From Candidatus Epulonipiscium sp. (GTDB taxonomy: Bacteria; Bacillota; Clostridia; Lachnospirales; Defluviitaleaceae): 46,102 bases of DNA. Every line of letters begins with the position of its first letter. The stretch's first letter is position 1. Position numbers and translations under genes: made by a program. The DNA is taken from contig JAAYPH010000238.1 of NCBI GenBank assembly GCA_012519955.1, positions 1-46,102 on the forward strand. Direction: 5' to 3'. The notes under the pieces were generated by a model. That model searched no databases. It was not told where the DNA came from and saw only the letters and a list, made by a program, of their open reading frames with translations. Positions 16,380 to 26,292 of this stretch are shown one piece after another.

Positions 16380-17069
16380 ATGTCGATTTATGCAATAGGT
16401 GATTTGCATTTAAGCGGAGCGGTGGATAAACCTATGGATAAGTTTGGTAAGAACTGGGAGAACCATGCTCAAAAAATTAAAATGAATTGGTTGGAAATTA
16501 TATCGGATGAAGACACAGTTTTAATTCCCGGAGATATTTCGTGGGGGATGACACTGGAAGAAGCAGATATTGATTTGCAGTTCATCAATGAGTTGCCGGG
16601 GAGAAAAATTTTTATCAGAGGCAATCATGATTATTGGTGGAAGTCCGTGACAAAATTAAATACTATTTATGAGAATATGTACTTTATTCAAAATGATTTC
16701 GTTCCAGCAGAAGGGTTTGCCGTTTGCGGCGGAAGGGGTTGGATTTGCCCTAATGATATAAAATTTACCGCCCATGACCAGAAAATTTATGAGCGAGAAG
16801 AGAAAAGATTACGATTGTCTCTTCAGGCGGCTAAAAGGGCAAAACATGAAAGAATCATTGTCATCATGCATTATCCTCCTACAAATGAAAACCTTGAACC
16901 ATCAATTTTTACACATTTGTTTGAAGAGTTTAAAGTTGAAAAAGTTCTTTACGGTCATCTTCATGGAAAAGACTCTTTTAATCTCGGATTACAAGGAATA
17001 CATAATGGCATTGAATACAAATTGGTTTCCTCTGACTACATTGATTTTAAGCCGGTTCTTATTTGCTAA
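16380..17069 (+). CDS. Calcineurin-like metallophosphoesterase
   Basis: Dinuclear-metal phosphoesterase of 229 aa, cytoplasmic. Motifs in order: GDLHLSG (D-x-H, residues 7-13), PGDISWG (GD, about 51-57), RGNHDYWW (GNHD, about 80-87), IVIMHYPP (H, about 160-167) and YGHLHGKD (GHxH, about 192-199). Such proteins in Clostridia are annotated only as predicted phosphohydrolases; the substrate (nucleotide, phosphoprotein or lipid-linked) is unknown. The ATG follows AGGAAGAGGG. Single gene with its own promoter, ending at the stem-loop 17081-17119. Confidence 0.85.
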   Translation: MSIYAIGDLHLSGAVDKPMDKFGKNWENHAQKIKMNWLEIISDEDTVLIPGDISWGMTLEEADIDLQFINELPGRKIFIRGNHDYWWKSVTKLNTIYENMYFIQNDFVPAEGFAVCGGRGWICPNDIKFTAHDQKIYEREEKRLRLSLQAAKRAKHERIIVIMHYPPTNENLEPSIFTHLFEEFKVEKVLYGHLHGKDSFNLGLQGIHNGIEYKLVSSDYIDFKPVLIC

Positions 17070-17080
17070 ATCATTGTCTG

Positions 17081-17119
17081 TATATAAGCCATGGTGCAAC
17101 ATTCGCCATGGCTTATATA
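17081..17119. terminator. Stem-loop between convergent genes
   Basis: A perfect 14-bp inverted repeat (17081-17094 and 17106-17119, arms TATATAAGCCATGG and CCATGGCTTATATA) with an 11-base loop. The T-tract is weak on both strands, so termination is likely but not certain. Confidence 0.55.
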
Positions 17120-17135
17120 TTGTGCATTATTTCAT

Positions 17136-17372
17136 CTATTCATAATCCTCTACAGCTTTTAAAATCATTTCTTTTAAATCATCTTCGTCGTAATCCTTTG
17201 GATCGGTTTCAAGGGCTAATTCTTCAAATTCACCTGTTATAGAATTGTAGCTCGCTTGAAATGTGGTTATTAATTCTTCTTCAAAGGTAATTTCGCCTTC
17301 GATGAGCCAAACATCATCGGACTTATCAGCAGTAATAATATTAATCTCTGTAATGTTCATCACGGTTGCCAT
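17136..17372 (-). CDS. Small acidic protein of unknown function (78 aa)
   Basis: Not recognised. The protein is acidic, with beta-like segments (MATVMNITEINIITADKSDD, WLIEGEITFEEELITTFQAS) and an acidic helical tail (DPKDYDEDDLKEMILKAVED). No Cys, signal peptide or membrane segment. The ATG has a clear AAAGGAG site at good spacing, so it is a real gene despite its size. It converges on the phosphoesterase gene and diverges from the PilZ gene. Confidence 0.65.
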   Translation of the reverse strand: MATVMNITEINIITADKSDDVWLIEGEITFEEELITTFQASYNSITGEFEELALETDPKDYDEDDLKEMILKAVEDYE

Positions 17373-17580
17373 AAGAAGTCTCCTTTCTTTTGAAACATGC
17401 TTAATATTTATATATCAATGTTTTATGTAATTTTAAGAAAATAATACATACAAAATAATTACAAACATTAACAATTTGACAAAATCTGATTGTATTTCCA
17501 TAGTAATTATTATAAAATACAAACAGGCGATATTAATATATAGAAAATTATAATTTAATATCAATAGGGGGCGAAAAAGA

Positions 17581-17853
17581 TTGCAAACGAATGACAAAAG
17601 AAGATTTCTACGTTTTCTTAATGAATCAGAAGTTAAAATTAAGCTGAATGATACTGTGCTTTCCTATCCTATGGAGGATTTTTCGGCTGGAGGGTTTAGA
17701 ATCCGTTATGTTGAAGGATTTGAGATAGGCCAAATTGTAGAAGTAGTGATAGATTTTGATTATGGTCAATTTGAAACAGAAGCAAAAGTTAAATGGCAAA
17801 ATAAAGAAAGAGGAATAGGTTTTGAATTTTTAGATATTGAAATGTTTTCTTAA
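17581..17853 (+). CDS. PilZ-domain protein (putative c-di-GMP receptor)
   Basis: Single-domain PilZ protein, 90 aa. The c-di-GMP-binding signature is present: RRFLRF (residues 7-12, RxxxR) and DFSAGGFR (about 33-40, the D/NxSxxG motif), followed by the barrel strand pattern VEVVIDFDYGQFETEAKVKW. Start is TTG after AGGGGG. A TTGACA at 17476-17481 upstream may belong to its promoter, but the -10 is weak. The double HD-GYP protein nearby could turn over the ligand; the output partner is unknown. Confidence 0.85.
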   Translation: MQTNDKRRFLRFLNESEVKIKLNDTVLSYPMEDFSAGGFRIRYVEGFEIGQIVEVVIDFDYGQFETEAKVKWQNKERGIGFEFLDIEMFS

Positions 17854-17879
17854 AAGGGCTTAAGAAGAGCTCTTTTTTT
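17852..17879 (+). terminator. Terminator after the PilZ gene
   Basis: AAAAGGGCT (17852-17860, overlapping the stop codon) pairs with AGCTCTTTT (17868-17876) through one G-U pair, and the T-run continues to 17879. Confidence 0.75.
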
Positions 17880-17906
17880 GATGAAACAAGACAAAATGCT
17901 TATACT
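17878..17906 (+). promoter_or_regulatory. Promoter of the rsmF-like gene
   Basis: TTGATG (17878-17883) and TATACT (17901-17906) with 17-bp spacing lie 31 bp upstream of the TTG start. The -35 element touches the end of the previous terminator. Confidence 0.6.
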
Positions 17907-17937
17907 ATTTATATAATCATAAAGAGGAGTAGATACA

Positions 17938-19302
17938 TTGATTAAGTTACCTGTACAATTTGAAGAAAAAATGAAAAATCTTCTTAAAGAAGAATTTAAT
18001 CAATATGTTAAATCTTTTGAAGAAAAAAGACATTATGGATTGAGGGTAAATACCTTAAAGATAGAGCCAGATCAATTTAAGGAGCGGGTGGATTTTCAAC
18101 TTAGTCCTGTACCGTGGTGTAAGGAAGGCTTTTATTATTCTGAAGAAGACAAACCTGCAAAACATCCGTATTATTATGCAGGACTGTATTACATTCAAGA
18201 ACCCAGTGCCATGGCACCGGGAGCTGTTTTAGATGTTCAGCCGGGGGATAAAGTGTTGGATCTGTGTGCTGCCCCCGGAGGAAAAAGCACACAACTTGGC
18301 GCCAAGTTAAAACAAGAAGGAGTCCTTTTTGCCAATGATATCAGCGCAACCAGAATAAAAGCGCTGATAAAAAATATTGAAATGGCAGGAATTCGAAATG
18401 CGGTGATCACCAATGAAACCCCTGAGAGGTTGTCGGAGCGCCTCGAAGAGTACTTTGATAAAATATTAGTGGATGCTCCCTGCTCCGGAGAAGGTATGTT
18501 CAGAAAAGAGCCGCAAGCTCTAAAGAACTGGGAATCTCACGGGGTAGAAAAATGCTGCAGCATGCAAAGAAATATGCTTCCCTATGCTGCAAAAATGCTT
18601 AAGCCGGGGGGATATATGCTTTATTCTACCTGTACTTTTTCACCAGAAGAAAATGAGGGTTCGATAGAAGAATTTTTAAAAAATCATCCCGATTTTGAAG
18701 TCGTTCCTATACCCCACGAAAATGGCTTTGCACCGGGAAGGCCTGAATGGATAGGAGGACGAGAAAGTTTAAGGGGAGCTGTTAGATTATGGCCCCATAA
18801 AGTTAAGGGAGAAGGACATTTCTTAGTTCTCCTGCATAAAAAAGAGGGAGAGATAAAAAATAAAGTATTTATTCCCAAACGTGAAGTATCAGACAAAGTA
18901 TTAGAAGATTTTTATAACTTTATGAAAGAAAATATAAATGTTAAACTGGAAGGGGATTTTAAAATTCATGGAGATAACCTCTATCTGGTTCCTAAAGATG
19001 TGCCTGATCTTAACGGTTTGAGGATTATACGCTCCGGATGGCTGTTGGGAAGTTTGAAGAAGAATCGTTTTGAGCCTTCGCATGTAATGGCAATGGGTCT
19101 TACAAAAGATATGGTTAAGAATAGCATTGATTTACCTTTAGAAGATCCTAATGTGATTCGTTATTTAAAGGGTGAAACCCTTCAAATAGAAGGTCATAAG
19201 GGATGGAATTTGGTATGTGTAGACGGATATCCCCTTGGTTGGGGCAAAATACAGCAAAATATGTTAAAGAATAAATATTATCCATCATGGCGATGGATGT
19301 AG
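17938..19302 (+). CDS. RsmF/RsmB-type rRNA cytosine-C5 methyltransferase
   Basis: SAM-dependent 16S rRNA m5C methyltransferase of the NOL1/NOP2/Sun family, 454 aa. SAM-binding motif I is [15 protein letters not shown] (about 106-120). Motif IV holds a conserved Cys in [14 protein letters not shown], and motif VI the catalytic Cys in [14 protein letters not shown]-terminal region of about 150 residues resembles the RsmF PUA-like tail. The TTG start follows AGAGGAG. It is followed after 11 bp by the YgiQ-type gene, so the two share a transcript. Confidence 0.88.
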   Translation: MIKLPVQFEEKMKNLLKEEFNQYVKSFEEKRHYGLRVNTLKIEPDQFKERVDFQLSPVPWCKEGFYYSEEDKPAKHPYYYAGLYYIQEPSAMAPGAVLDVQPGDKVLDLCAAPGGKSTQLGAKLKQEGVLFANDISATRIKALIKNIEMAGIRNAVITNETPERLSERLEEYFDKILVDAPCSGEGMFRKEPQALKNWESHGVEKCCSMQRNMLPYAAKMLKPGGYMLYSTCTFSPEENEGSIEEFLKNHPDFEVVPIPHENGFAPGRPEWIGGRESLRGAVRLWPHKVKGEGHFLVLLHKKEGEIKNKVFIPKREVSDKVLEDFYNFMKENINVKLEGDFKIHGDNLYLVPKDVPDLNGLRIIRSGWLLGSLKKNRFEPSHVMAMGLTKDMVKNSIDLPLEDPNVIRYLKGETLQIEGHKGWNLVCVDGYPLGWGKIQQNMLKNKYYPSWRWM

Positions 19303-19313
19303 TGGAGGTTGGA

Positions 19314-21176
19314 ATGACAGATTTTTTGCCTGTTTCTAAGAAAGATATGAAAAAAAGAGGATGGGAGTATCTTGATTTTGTTCTGATAACAGGGGACGCA
19401 TATGTGGATCATCCCTCTTTTGGAGCTGCAATAATAGGACGGCTTTTAGAAAGCAGAGGTTATAAGGTAGGGATTATAGCGCAACCTTCCTGGAAAGATG
19501 TCTCTGACTTCCAAAAGTTAGGTAAGCCCAGATTGGGCTTTTTAATTACCAGTGGGAATATTGATTCCATGGTAAATCATTATACGGTTGCAAAAAAGAG
19601 ACGAAATCAAGATGCATATTCTCCGGGAGGAAGGGCTGGGATGCGGCCGGACAGGGCAGCCATAGTCTATGCCAACAGAGCCCGAGAAGCCTATAAAGAT
19701 GTTCCGATTATTCTGGGAGGTATTGAAGCCAGTTTAAGAAGATTTGCTCACTACGATTATTGGGACAATAAAGTAAGAAGGTCTATCTTACTGGATTCTA
19801 AAGCGGATTTAATCGTCTACGGTATGGGGGAAAATGCAATTGTTGAAGTTGCAGAGGCTCTGGATAACGGAATTCCCATAAATGAAATTACATATGTTAG
19901 GGGGACCGTATACAAGACAAAGGATAAAGACAGAGCCTATGACTATATTGTTCTTCCATCCTATGCTGAGATTGTAAGTTCTAAGGAAAAGTATGGAGAC
20001 AGTTTCTTAATACAATATGAAAATACCGATGCAATGTCTGCAAAAACCCTTATTGAACCCTATGGGGATATTTATGTCGTTCAAAATCCTCCGGCCATGC
20101 CGCTAAGCCAAGTGGAGTTAGATCATGTATACGACCTCTTTTATATGAGAACTTATCACCCCATTTATGAGTCTCAGGGAGGATTTCCGGCACTACAAGA
20201 AGTGAAATTCAGTATCATAAACAATCGTGGATGTTTTGGAAGCTGTAGTTTTTGTGCATTGACCTTTCATCAGGGGCGAGTAATACAATCACGAAGCCAT
20301 GAATCGATTATTCATGAAGCAGAAGTTATGACAGAAGATCCGGAATTTAAAGGTTATATTCATGACGTGGGAGGACCAACGGCTAATTTTAGAGAAGCAG
20401 CTTGTGAAAAGCAGAAAAACAAAGGCGCATGTATAAAAAAGCAGTGCTTATTCCCAAACCCCTGTAAGCAACTTAAAATAGATCATAAGGATTACTTAAG
20501 TCTTCTTCGCAAACTAAGAAACATTCCTAAAGTTAAAAAAGTATTTATCCGTTCAGGTATTCGCTATGATTATTTGATTTATGACAAGGACGAAAGTTTC
20601 TTTAGAGAATTATGCCAGCATCATATCAGCGGACAGCTTAAAGTTGCACCGGAACATATCTCATCCAGAGTACTGCAAAAGATGGGAAAACCCAATAGAC
20701 AAGTATATGAAAAATTCGTAAAAAGATATTATGAAATTAATAAAGATCTGGGTAAAGACCAATTTTTAGTGCCTTACTTGATGTCAAGTCATCCCGGTTC
20801 GGATATAAAAGCAGCCATTGAGCTGGCGGAATATTTAAGGGATTTAGGATATATGCCGGAACAGGTACAGGATTTTTATCCAACTCCAGGAACCTTGTCA
20901 ACATGTATGTATTATACCGAAATGGACCCTAGAACAAAGGAAAAAGTATATGTTGCAAAATCTCCCCATGAAAAAGCAATCCAAAGAGCATTGATACAAT
21001 TTAAAAAGCCTGAAAACTATTCTCTTGTCTTGGAGGCTTTAAAAATAGCCGGCAGAGAAGATTTAATCGGATATGATAAAAAATGTTTAATTAAGCCACC
21101 TCAAAAGAAAAACACATCTTTAAAGAAAGGTCAAAAACAGAGAAGCGACAAAAGGTTGAAAGATAGATACAAATAA
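19314..21176 (+). CDS. YgiQ-family radical SAM protein
   Basis: Large radical SAM enzyme of the YgiQ/UPF0313 family, 620 aa. The N-terminal domain contains the family opening ([20 protein letters not shown]), and the cluster motif is CFGSCSFC (about 303-310). A Cys-rich insert (about 365-390) and a Lys-rich tail follow. The family's substrate has not been established. Start ATG 19314 is preferred because GTGGAGG precedes it; the frame extends to 19287 inside the upstream gene but without a site. Confidence 0.88.
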   Translation: MTDFLPVSKKDMKKRGWEYLDFVLITGDAYVDHPSFGAAIIGRLLESRGYKVGIIAQPSWKDVSDFQKLGKPRLGFLITSGNIDSMVNHYTVAKKRRNQDAYSPGGRAGMRPDRAAIVYANRAREAYKDVPIILGGIEASLRRFAHYDYWDNKVRRSILLDSKADLIVYGMGENAIVEVAEALDNGIPINEITYVRGTVYKTKDKDRAYDYIVLPSYAEIVSSKEKYGDSFLIQYENTDAMSAKTLIEPYGDIYVVQNPPAMPLSQVELDHVYDLFYMRTYHPIYESQGGFPALQEVKFSIINNRGCFGSCSFCALTFHQGRVIQSRSHESIIHEAEVMTEDPEFKGYIHDVGGPTANFREAACEKQKNKGACIKKQCLFPNPCKQLKIDHKDYLSLLRKLRNIPKVKKVFIRSGIRYDYLIYDKDESFFRELCQHHISGQLKVAPEHISSRVLQKMGKPNRQVYEKFVKRYYEINKDLGKDQFLVPYLMSSHPGSDIKAAIELAEYLRDLGYMPEQVQDFYPTPGTLSTCMYYTEMDPRTKEKVYVAKSPHEKAIQRALIQFKKPENYSLVLEALKIAGREDLIGYDKKCLIKPPQKKNTSLKKGQKQRSDKRLKDRYK

Positions 21177-21223
21177 TATACAATAAAAAAAATTAGGTAA
21201 ATAAGATTGGGGGGACAGGCAGC

Positions 21224-21757
21224 ATGGCTCTTTTTAAAAGGTTTACACAAAATGCTTCTTCTAATAATAAAGAAATCGCTCAGCTTTTAAAATCTTTGGA
21301 GGAAGAAATTGCGAAGATAAAGGTTGAGGCATCAAAAATGGAAGCTGCTCAGTCCAGGACAAAAAGAGAACTGGATGAATGCCGTGAAGAAATAAGAAAG
21401 ATGGAAAATTATATTGAACATGCCAGAAATTCGGGAAATACAGAGAATGAAAGAATATTCCTCACTAAAAAAGCTTCACTGGAAGAAAAAGAGAGAGCGT
21501 TACAAAGCTCCTATGATGCTATGATAGGTAATGGGCAAAATATGAAGCAGTCTCAGGAGATGCTCCTTTCCAAAATGAATGAGTTAAAAAGCCGTAAGGA
21601 TGCTATAGATATCAAACTGGAAAGAGCCAAAATACAGGAAAAACTAAACGAAATCAATACCGGTACTTTTTCAGAGTTAGAAGAGAAAGTCAATCGAAGG
21701 TTGGATCTTGCAGAGGCAATGGCTGAGCTTAATGAGATAGAAAAAGGAAATTTATAA
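21224..21757 (+). CDS. PspA/IM30-like coiled-coil protein
   Basis: 177 aa, almost entirely charged coiled coil (about 15-150) with a short hydrophobic N-terminus (MALFKRF) like the amphipathic helix of PspA, and a C-terminal AEAMAELNEIEKG that resembles the end of PspA proteins. It is about 50 residues shorter than B. subtilis PspA, so this could be a shortened member or a related coiled-coil protein. It precedes the YdjI-like gene by 12 bp. In B. subtilis PspA, YdjG, YdjH and YdjI form one membrane-stress complex, which supports the call. The ATG has a GGGGGGA site. Confidence 0.7.
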   Translation: MALFKRFTQNASSNNKEIAQLLKSLEEEIAKIKVEASKMEAAQSRTKRELDECREEIRKMENYIEHARNSGNTENERIFLTKKASLEEKERALQSSYDAMIGNGQNMKQSQEMLLSKMNELKSRKDAIDIKLERAKIQEKLNEINTGTFSELEEKVNRRLDLAEAMAELNEIEKGNL

Positions 21758-21769
21758 GGGGGCTAAGTT

Positions 21770-22819
21770 ATGGGTTTGTTTGGAAAACAATTATTAAACG
21801 TTATTGAATGGAATGAAACGAGAGACGATGTATTGTTTTGGAAATGGGATAATGAAGAAATAAAAAAAGGAAGCAGATTAATCATTAGACCAGGACAAGA
21901 TGCTATTTTTCTTCACAATGGCAAGATTGAAGGTATATTTAAGGATGAAGGCAATTATGAAATAGAAACAGAAATTATTCCATTTTTAAGTACCTTAAAA
22001 GGCTTTAAATTTGGCTTTAACAGTGGACTTCGAGCAGAAGTTGTATTTGTGAACACTAAAGAGTTTTTAGTAAGATGGGGTACAAAAAATGCCATCAACA
22101 TTCCAGCACCTGGCATGCCTGGAGGTATTCCCATTCGCAGTTTTGGAACATTTAACGTTAAAGTGGATGACTATTTGGTGCTTATTGATAAAGTTGCAGG
22201 AATTAAGAAATCTTTCACTGTGGAAGATATCAGAGAACGGGCTTTATCAGTCCTTGATCAGCTTCTTATGAAATGGATTGTTAGAGAAGGCAAAAATATG
22301 TTTAACCTTCAAGCCAATGCTTTTGATATCGCTAAGGGAATAAGAACGGACTTGGATATGGAGATGATTAAGATTGGATTGAATGTAACCGATCTTGCAA
22401 TATCCAGTTTCAATTATCCTGAACAAATTCAAAAGATGATAGAGAAGAATGCATCGTTTGAAATGGTTGGAGATGTAGATAAATATCAAAAGATTAGTGT
22501 AATAGATTCTTTGGAAAAGCATCCTAATAGCAATATAGGAAGCACACTTCAAGCCGGCATGGGATTATCCATAGGTTTAGAGATGGCAAAGCAGATGACA
22601 AAACCTCATGTAGAAAACAATCCTGCTCCTGCTGCTTCACAGAAACTATGCAAGAAATGTTATACGCCTCTGGCCCCCAATATGAAATTCTGCAGTAACT
22701 GCGGAGAAAAAGTGGCTGAAGAAGTTCCAACTGCACCCAAAAAGCAATTCTGCTCTGAATGTGGAGCTAAAATAGAGGAAGGCGCAAAGTTCTGCAGTGA
22801 ATGCGGAAACAAAATATAA
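21770..22819 (+). CDS. SPFH-domain protein with two C-terminal zinc ribbons, YdjI-like
   Basis: Resembles B. subtilis YdjI (SPFH/virion-core-like), 349 aa and without a membrane segment. The SPFH-like region occupies about 1-235, starting GLFGKQLLNVIEW. A short linker leads to two zinc ribbons: CKKCYTPLAPNMKFCSNC (about 296-313), and CSECG...CSECG (about 328-346). In B. subtilis YdjI is recruited to the membrane with PspA by YdjG-YdjH. The zinc ribbons echo those of the YdjG-like protein. It follows the PspA-like gene in the same operon. Confidence 0.8.
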   Translation: MGLFGKQLLNVIEWNETRDDVLFWKWDNEEIKKGSRLIIRPGQDAIFLHNGKIEGIFKDEGNYEIETEIIPFLSTLKGFKFGFNSGLRAEVVFVNTKEFLVRWGTKNAINIPAPGMPGGIPIRSFGTFNVKVDDYLVLIDKVAGIKKSFTVEDIRERALSVLDQLLMKWIVREGKNMFNLQANAFDIAKGIRTDLDMEMIKIGLNVTDLAISSFNYPEQIQKMIEKNASFEMVGDVDKYQKISVIDSLEKHPNSNIGSTLQAGMGLSIGLEMAKQMTKPHVENNPAPAASQKLCKKCYTPLAPNMKFCSNCGEKVAEEVPTAPKKQFCSECGAKIEEGAKFCSECGNKI

Positions 22820-22826
22820 AGAACAA

Positions 22827-22858
22827 AAAAGATGGGTCACTTCGGTGATCCATCTTCT
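22827..22858 (-). terminator. UUCG-capped terminator shared by convergent genes
   Basis: AAGATGGGTCAC (22829-22840) and GTGATCCATCTT (22845-22856) enclose TTCG. The T-run is on the minus strand (TTTTTTG after the stem), so it chiefly terminates the peptidase gene, immediately at its stop codon. Confidence 0.8.
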
Positions 22859-24623
22859 ATAAACTGAGAAATTTATTTATATCTTTTTCAATAAGTCTAA
22901 GAGAGTTTTTCCAAAAATCAACGGAGTGAAGATCAATGTTCATCTTTTTTGCCACATCCACCAAGTTATTTTTGCCTGTGGCAGCGAGCAGTTCGTCAAA
23001 TTCTTTCACGAAGGCTTCTCCCCGTTCTAAATATAGTGCATAGAGTCCTTTAGAGAATAAAAGTCCAAAGGCATAGGGGAAATTATAATAATTATAATCG
23101 GCAGAATAATAATGAGGTTTGCAAACCCACATATAGGGATGAAGATAATTTTCATCAAGACCTTCCCCGTAAGCTTTCTTTTGAGATTCCAGCATCATCT
23201 TTTTAAGTTCATTAACTGATAGAGAGCCCTGCTCTCTTCTTTTAAAAAGTTCATCCTCAAATAAGAAACGGCTGTAGATGTCTACGATTACTTGAGTCGA
23301 ACTCATGAGATCGCTTTCCAGGATGGCAAAAGCTTCATCAGGGGAAGCTTCTTTAAGTGCCGCATCGATTATAATCGTTTCAGAAAATATGGATGCAGTT
23401 TCTGCAATGGGCATCGCATAATCACTATTCAAGTAAGTTTCATTTTTTAAACACTCGCCGTGATATCCGTGTCCAAGCTCGTGGGCAAGCGTAACCACAT
23501 CATTAAACATTCCTGTAAAGTTGCTTAAAATTCGGCTTTCCTTTATGGAATGAATATTAGAACAGAAAGCGCCCCCTCGCTTTCCATCTCTAGGTTCCGC
23601 ATCAATCCATCTTTTTTCAAAGGCGTTCTTAGCAAAATTGCCTAAAGCAGGGCTAAACTTGCTAAAGTTTTTGACTATAAATTCCTTTGCTTCTTCATAA
23701 GTAAATTTCATCTCCCCTTCACCCATGGGTGCAAATAAATCATAAAAAGGAAGCCCATTTTGATGTCCGAGAAGCTCTGCTTTTTTCTTAAGATATTTTC
23801 TAAAGGATGGCAGAGATTCCATGATCGCTTCAAACATAGCATCCAGGGTGTCTTGATCCATCCTTGAATGCAGCAGTGTCATTTCAAGAGGAGATTTATA
23901 TCCTCTCATTTTAGATTCGGTAATAACTTCTCCTTTAATGCCGTTTAGGGACGCGGCAGAGGCTTCCGCAATTTTCTCATAGGCTTTTAACTCCGCTTCA
24001 TAAGCTGTTTTTCTAAGGGCAGCATCCTTTTCATATGCCATATTGCGTACAATTGGAAGAGGAAGTTGTTTTCTTTCCCCGTTTATTGTAATGTCCACAA
24101 GTAAAGTCGATGAAAGAAGTTCTTGAAGCTTTTCCCAAGCCTTTGAACCGGTATTTTTCATTTTTGCCAGTAAAATTTCTTCTTCATCGCTAAGCAGGTA
24201 TTTTGTTTCTAAAACAAGTTCTTTTAAATAAAAGGCATGTTCTTTTAAAAGATCAGAACAGCTTATTAAAGTATCTAGATTACCTAAGGAATAAAGCCAT
24301 TTCTTGAATTTCGCAGAAGGTTCGGCGAGATCTGTTGCCTTGGCTTCTAATTTTTCTACTACCTGCAGCGCAGTTTCATTTTTTGCATCTACGCTCATCA
24401 CCAAAGAAGCATATTCAAATAGTCGACTATAAAGATTTCCAAATTCTATTTGCATTTTGAGGTAGTTTTCAATTTTAGATACTGAACCTTCGGTTGAATC
24501 TAAATTATTTTTTGCCCATTCTTTTATGGTTTCGATTTTTTCGAATACTTTTTTAAAATCCTGTTGAAATGATTCCGAATCAAAAGAAGGATATAATTCT
24601 TCCAAGCTCCAGCGCATATCCAT
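22857..24623 (-). CDS. M3-family oligoendopeptidase (PepF-like)
   Basis: Zinc metallopeptidase of the M3 family, 588 aa, cytoplasmic and without signal peptide. The catalytic motif HELGHGYHGE (HExxH, about 384-393) is followed by the third-ligand Glu region (ETASIFSETII). It would degrade short peptides of intracellular or imported origin. The start is the ATG at 24623 (MDMRW), which follows AGGAG; a GTG three codons upstream overlaps that site. It stands alone on the minus strand, ends at the UUCG terminator, and is divergent from the DUF1538 gene. Confidence 0.88.
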   Translation of the reverse strand: MDMRWSLEELYPSFDSESFQQDFKKVFEKIETIKEWAKNNLDSTEGSVSKIENYLKMQIEFGNLYSRLFEYASLVMSVDAKNETALQVVEKLEAKATDLAEPSAKFKKWLYSLGNLDTLISCSDLLKEHAFYLKELVLETKYLLSDEEEILLAKMKNTGSKAWEKLQELLSSTLLVDITINGERKQLPLPIVRNMAYEKDAALRKTAYEAELKAYEKIAEASAASLNGIKGEVITESKMRGYKSPLEMTLLHSRMDQDTLDAMFEAIMESLPSFRKYLKKKAELLGHQNGLPFYDLFAPMGEGEMKFTYEEAKEFIVKNFSKFSPALGNFAKNAFEKRWIDAEPRDGKRGGAFCSNIHSIKESRILSNFTGMFNDVVTLAHELGHGYHGECLKNETYLNSDYAMPIAETASIFSETIIIDAALKEASPDEAFAILESDLMSSTQVIVDIYSRFLFEDELFKRREQGSLSVNELKKMMLESQKKAYGEGLDENYLHPYMWVCKPHYYSADYNYYNFPYAFGLLFSKGLYALYLERGEAFVKEFDELLAATGKNNLVDVAKKMNIDLHSVDFWKNSLRLIEKDINKFLSL

Positions 24624-24748
24624 AATAATCACTCCTGTACAATATTTTACGGTATTATCATACCCTTTATTTAAGTAAACTACAACAAAAGTATTAATTT
24701 ATAGCTAATAGTAAGCTTAGCCTCTAAAAGACTTATTAGGGTAAAAAC

Positions 24749-24777
24749 TTAACATTATATTAGTTTTATGCTATACT
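24749..24777 (+). promoter_or_regulatory. Promoter of the DUF1538 / P-II operon
   Basis: TTAACA (24749-24754), 17-bp spacing and TATACT (24772-24777), preceded by TGC as an extended -10. Transcription would begin about 30 bp upstream of the TTG start. Confidence 0.6.
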
Positions 24778-24814
24778 GTAAAAGGACAATAAAAAGAAGG
24801 GATGTTGATCGTAT

Positions 24815-26287
24815 TTGAACATGCTAAAGCAGAAACTAAAAGAAGTCATAATATCTGTCCTTCCCATTACTATTATTGTATTATTGCTTAATTTTACAGT
24901 AGTTCCTATCGGGATTAATTTAGTGGGAAGATTTATAGTAGGAGCAATACTTATAATACTGGGACTTTCGATATTTTTGTTTGGGGTGGATTTAGGTATA
25001 CAACCTATAGGTACCCTGATGGGAGAAAGTATTACAAAAAGCAAAAAGTTATGGATTGTTCTAGTATTTGGGTTTATTCTTGGTTTTTTTGTTAATGTAG
25101 CCGAGCCGGATTTGCAAGTGCTGGCTAAGCAAGTTAGTAACGTAACATCAGGAACTATTCCTCAAAGTACTCTCATTGTTGTCGTTTCTATTGGTATAGG
25201 TCTCTTAGTCGCAGTGGGATTAGGAAGAATCGTATTTAATTTTCCTCTCAATAAGCTTCTTACAATTTTGTACGGAATCATACTTATATTAGGTTTATTA
25301 GCTTCTTCTTCATTTTTAGGAATCGCTTTTGACTCAGGAGGAGCTACAACTGGTTCAATGACAGTTCCCTTTATTTTGTCCTTAGGCTTAGGGGTATCCT
25401 CCATTCGAGGGGGCAAAGAATCTGAAGAAGATAGTTTCGGTTTGGTGGGTATAGCCTCCACAGGTCCAATGATCGCTGTTTTTATGATGAGTATCATTTC
25501 TAAAATCAATGAATTAACAGGGGATTTGCCAGCGAATGATATAGAGGAACTAGGAATAATAACCCCTTTCATTCATGAAATGCCTAAGATCATTTTTGAA
25601 GTAACAATGGCTTTACTTCCTTTTTTAATCTTATTCCTTATCTTTCAAGCATTTTTCTTTAAATTAACCAAAAGACAATTTAGTAAAATCTTAAAAGGTT
25701 TACTTTATACTTTTATAGGATTTGTACTATTCCTTACAGGAGTAAATGCCGGCTTTATGGAAGCAGGGACAGCCATAGGACATGGACTTGCTTCTTTAGA
25801 AAATAACTGGCTTGTAATACCTATAGGATTTATTCTTGGATTTACGGTTATTTTAGCAGAGCCAGCAGTTTATGTATTAAATGAGCAAATTGAAGACGTT
25901 ACTAGTGGACATATTAAGAAAAAAGTCATATTATATACATTATCAATAGGAGTTGCTGTAGCAGTTTCTCTCTCTATGTTGAGAATAATGGTAGAAGGTA
26001 TTCAATTATGGCATTTTCTTTTGCCTGGATATATTTTAGCAATTGTATTATCCTATTTTGCACCTAAAATTTTTGTCGGAATTGCTTTTGATTCTGGAGG
26101 AGTGGCTTCCGGTCCTATGACGGCAACTTTTATCCTGGCATTTGCCCAAGGGGCTGCGAAAGCCATTGAGGGAGCAGATGTTTTAATGGATGGCTTTGGC
26201 GTAATAGCCATGGTAGCATTAACGCCATTGATTGCAATTCAGATTTTAGGATTAATATATGAGCATAAAGCTTCTCAAAGGAGTTGA
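24815..26287 (+). CDS. DUF1538 membrane protein with internal duplication
   Basis: Polytopic membrane protein of 490 aa with about 12 hydrophobic segments. It is built from two DUF1538 repeats. Repeat 1 contains AEPDLQVLAKQV and FDSGGATTGSMTVPFILSLG; repeat 2 contains AEPAVYVLNEQIEDVTSG and FDSGGVASGPMTATFILAFA. The conserved FDSGG and AEP segments would lie in pseudo-symmetric positions, as in inverted-repeat or tandem transporters. Function is unestablished; a transporter or channel is likely. The TTG start at 24815 follows AAGAAGGGA. The tandem P-II gene begins 5 bp after its stop, so the two are coupled. Confidence 0.82.
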   Translation: MNMLKQKLKEVIISVLPITIIVLLLNFTVVPIGINLVGRFIVGAILIILGLSIFLFGVDLGIQPIGTLMGESITKSKKLWIVLVFGFILGFFVNVAEPDLQVLAKQVSNVTSGTIPQSTLIVVVSIGIGLLVAVGLGRIVFNFPLNKLLTILYGIILILGLLASSSFLGIAFDSGGATTGSMTVPFILSLGLGVSSIRGGKESEEDSFGLVGIASTGPMIAVFMMSIISKINELTGDLPANDIEELGIITPFIHEMPKIIFEVTMALLPFLILFLIFQAFFFKLTKRQFSKILKGLLYTFIGFVLFLTGVNAGFMEAGTAIGHGLASLENNWLVIPIGFILGFTVILAEPAVYVLNEQIEDVTSGHIKKKVILYTLSIGVAVAVSLSMLRIMVEGIQLWHFLLPGYILAIVLSYFAPKIFVGIAFDSGGVASGPMTATFILAFAQGAAKAIEGADVLMDGFGVIAMVALTPLIAIQILGLIYEHKASQRS

Positions 26288-26292
26288 AATAG

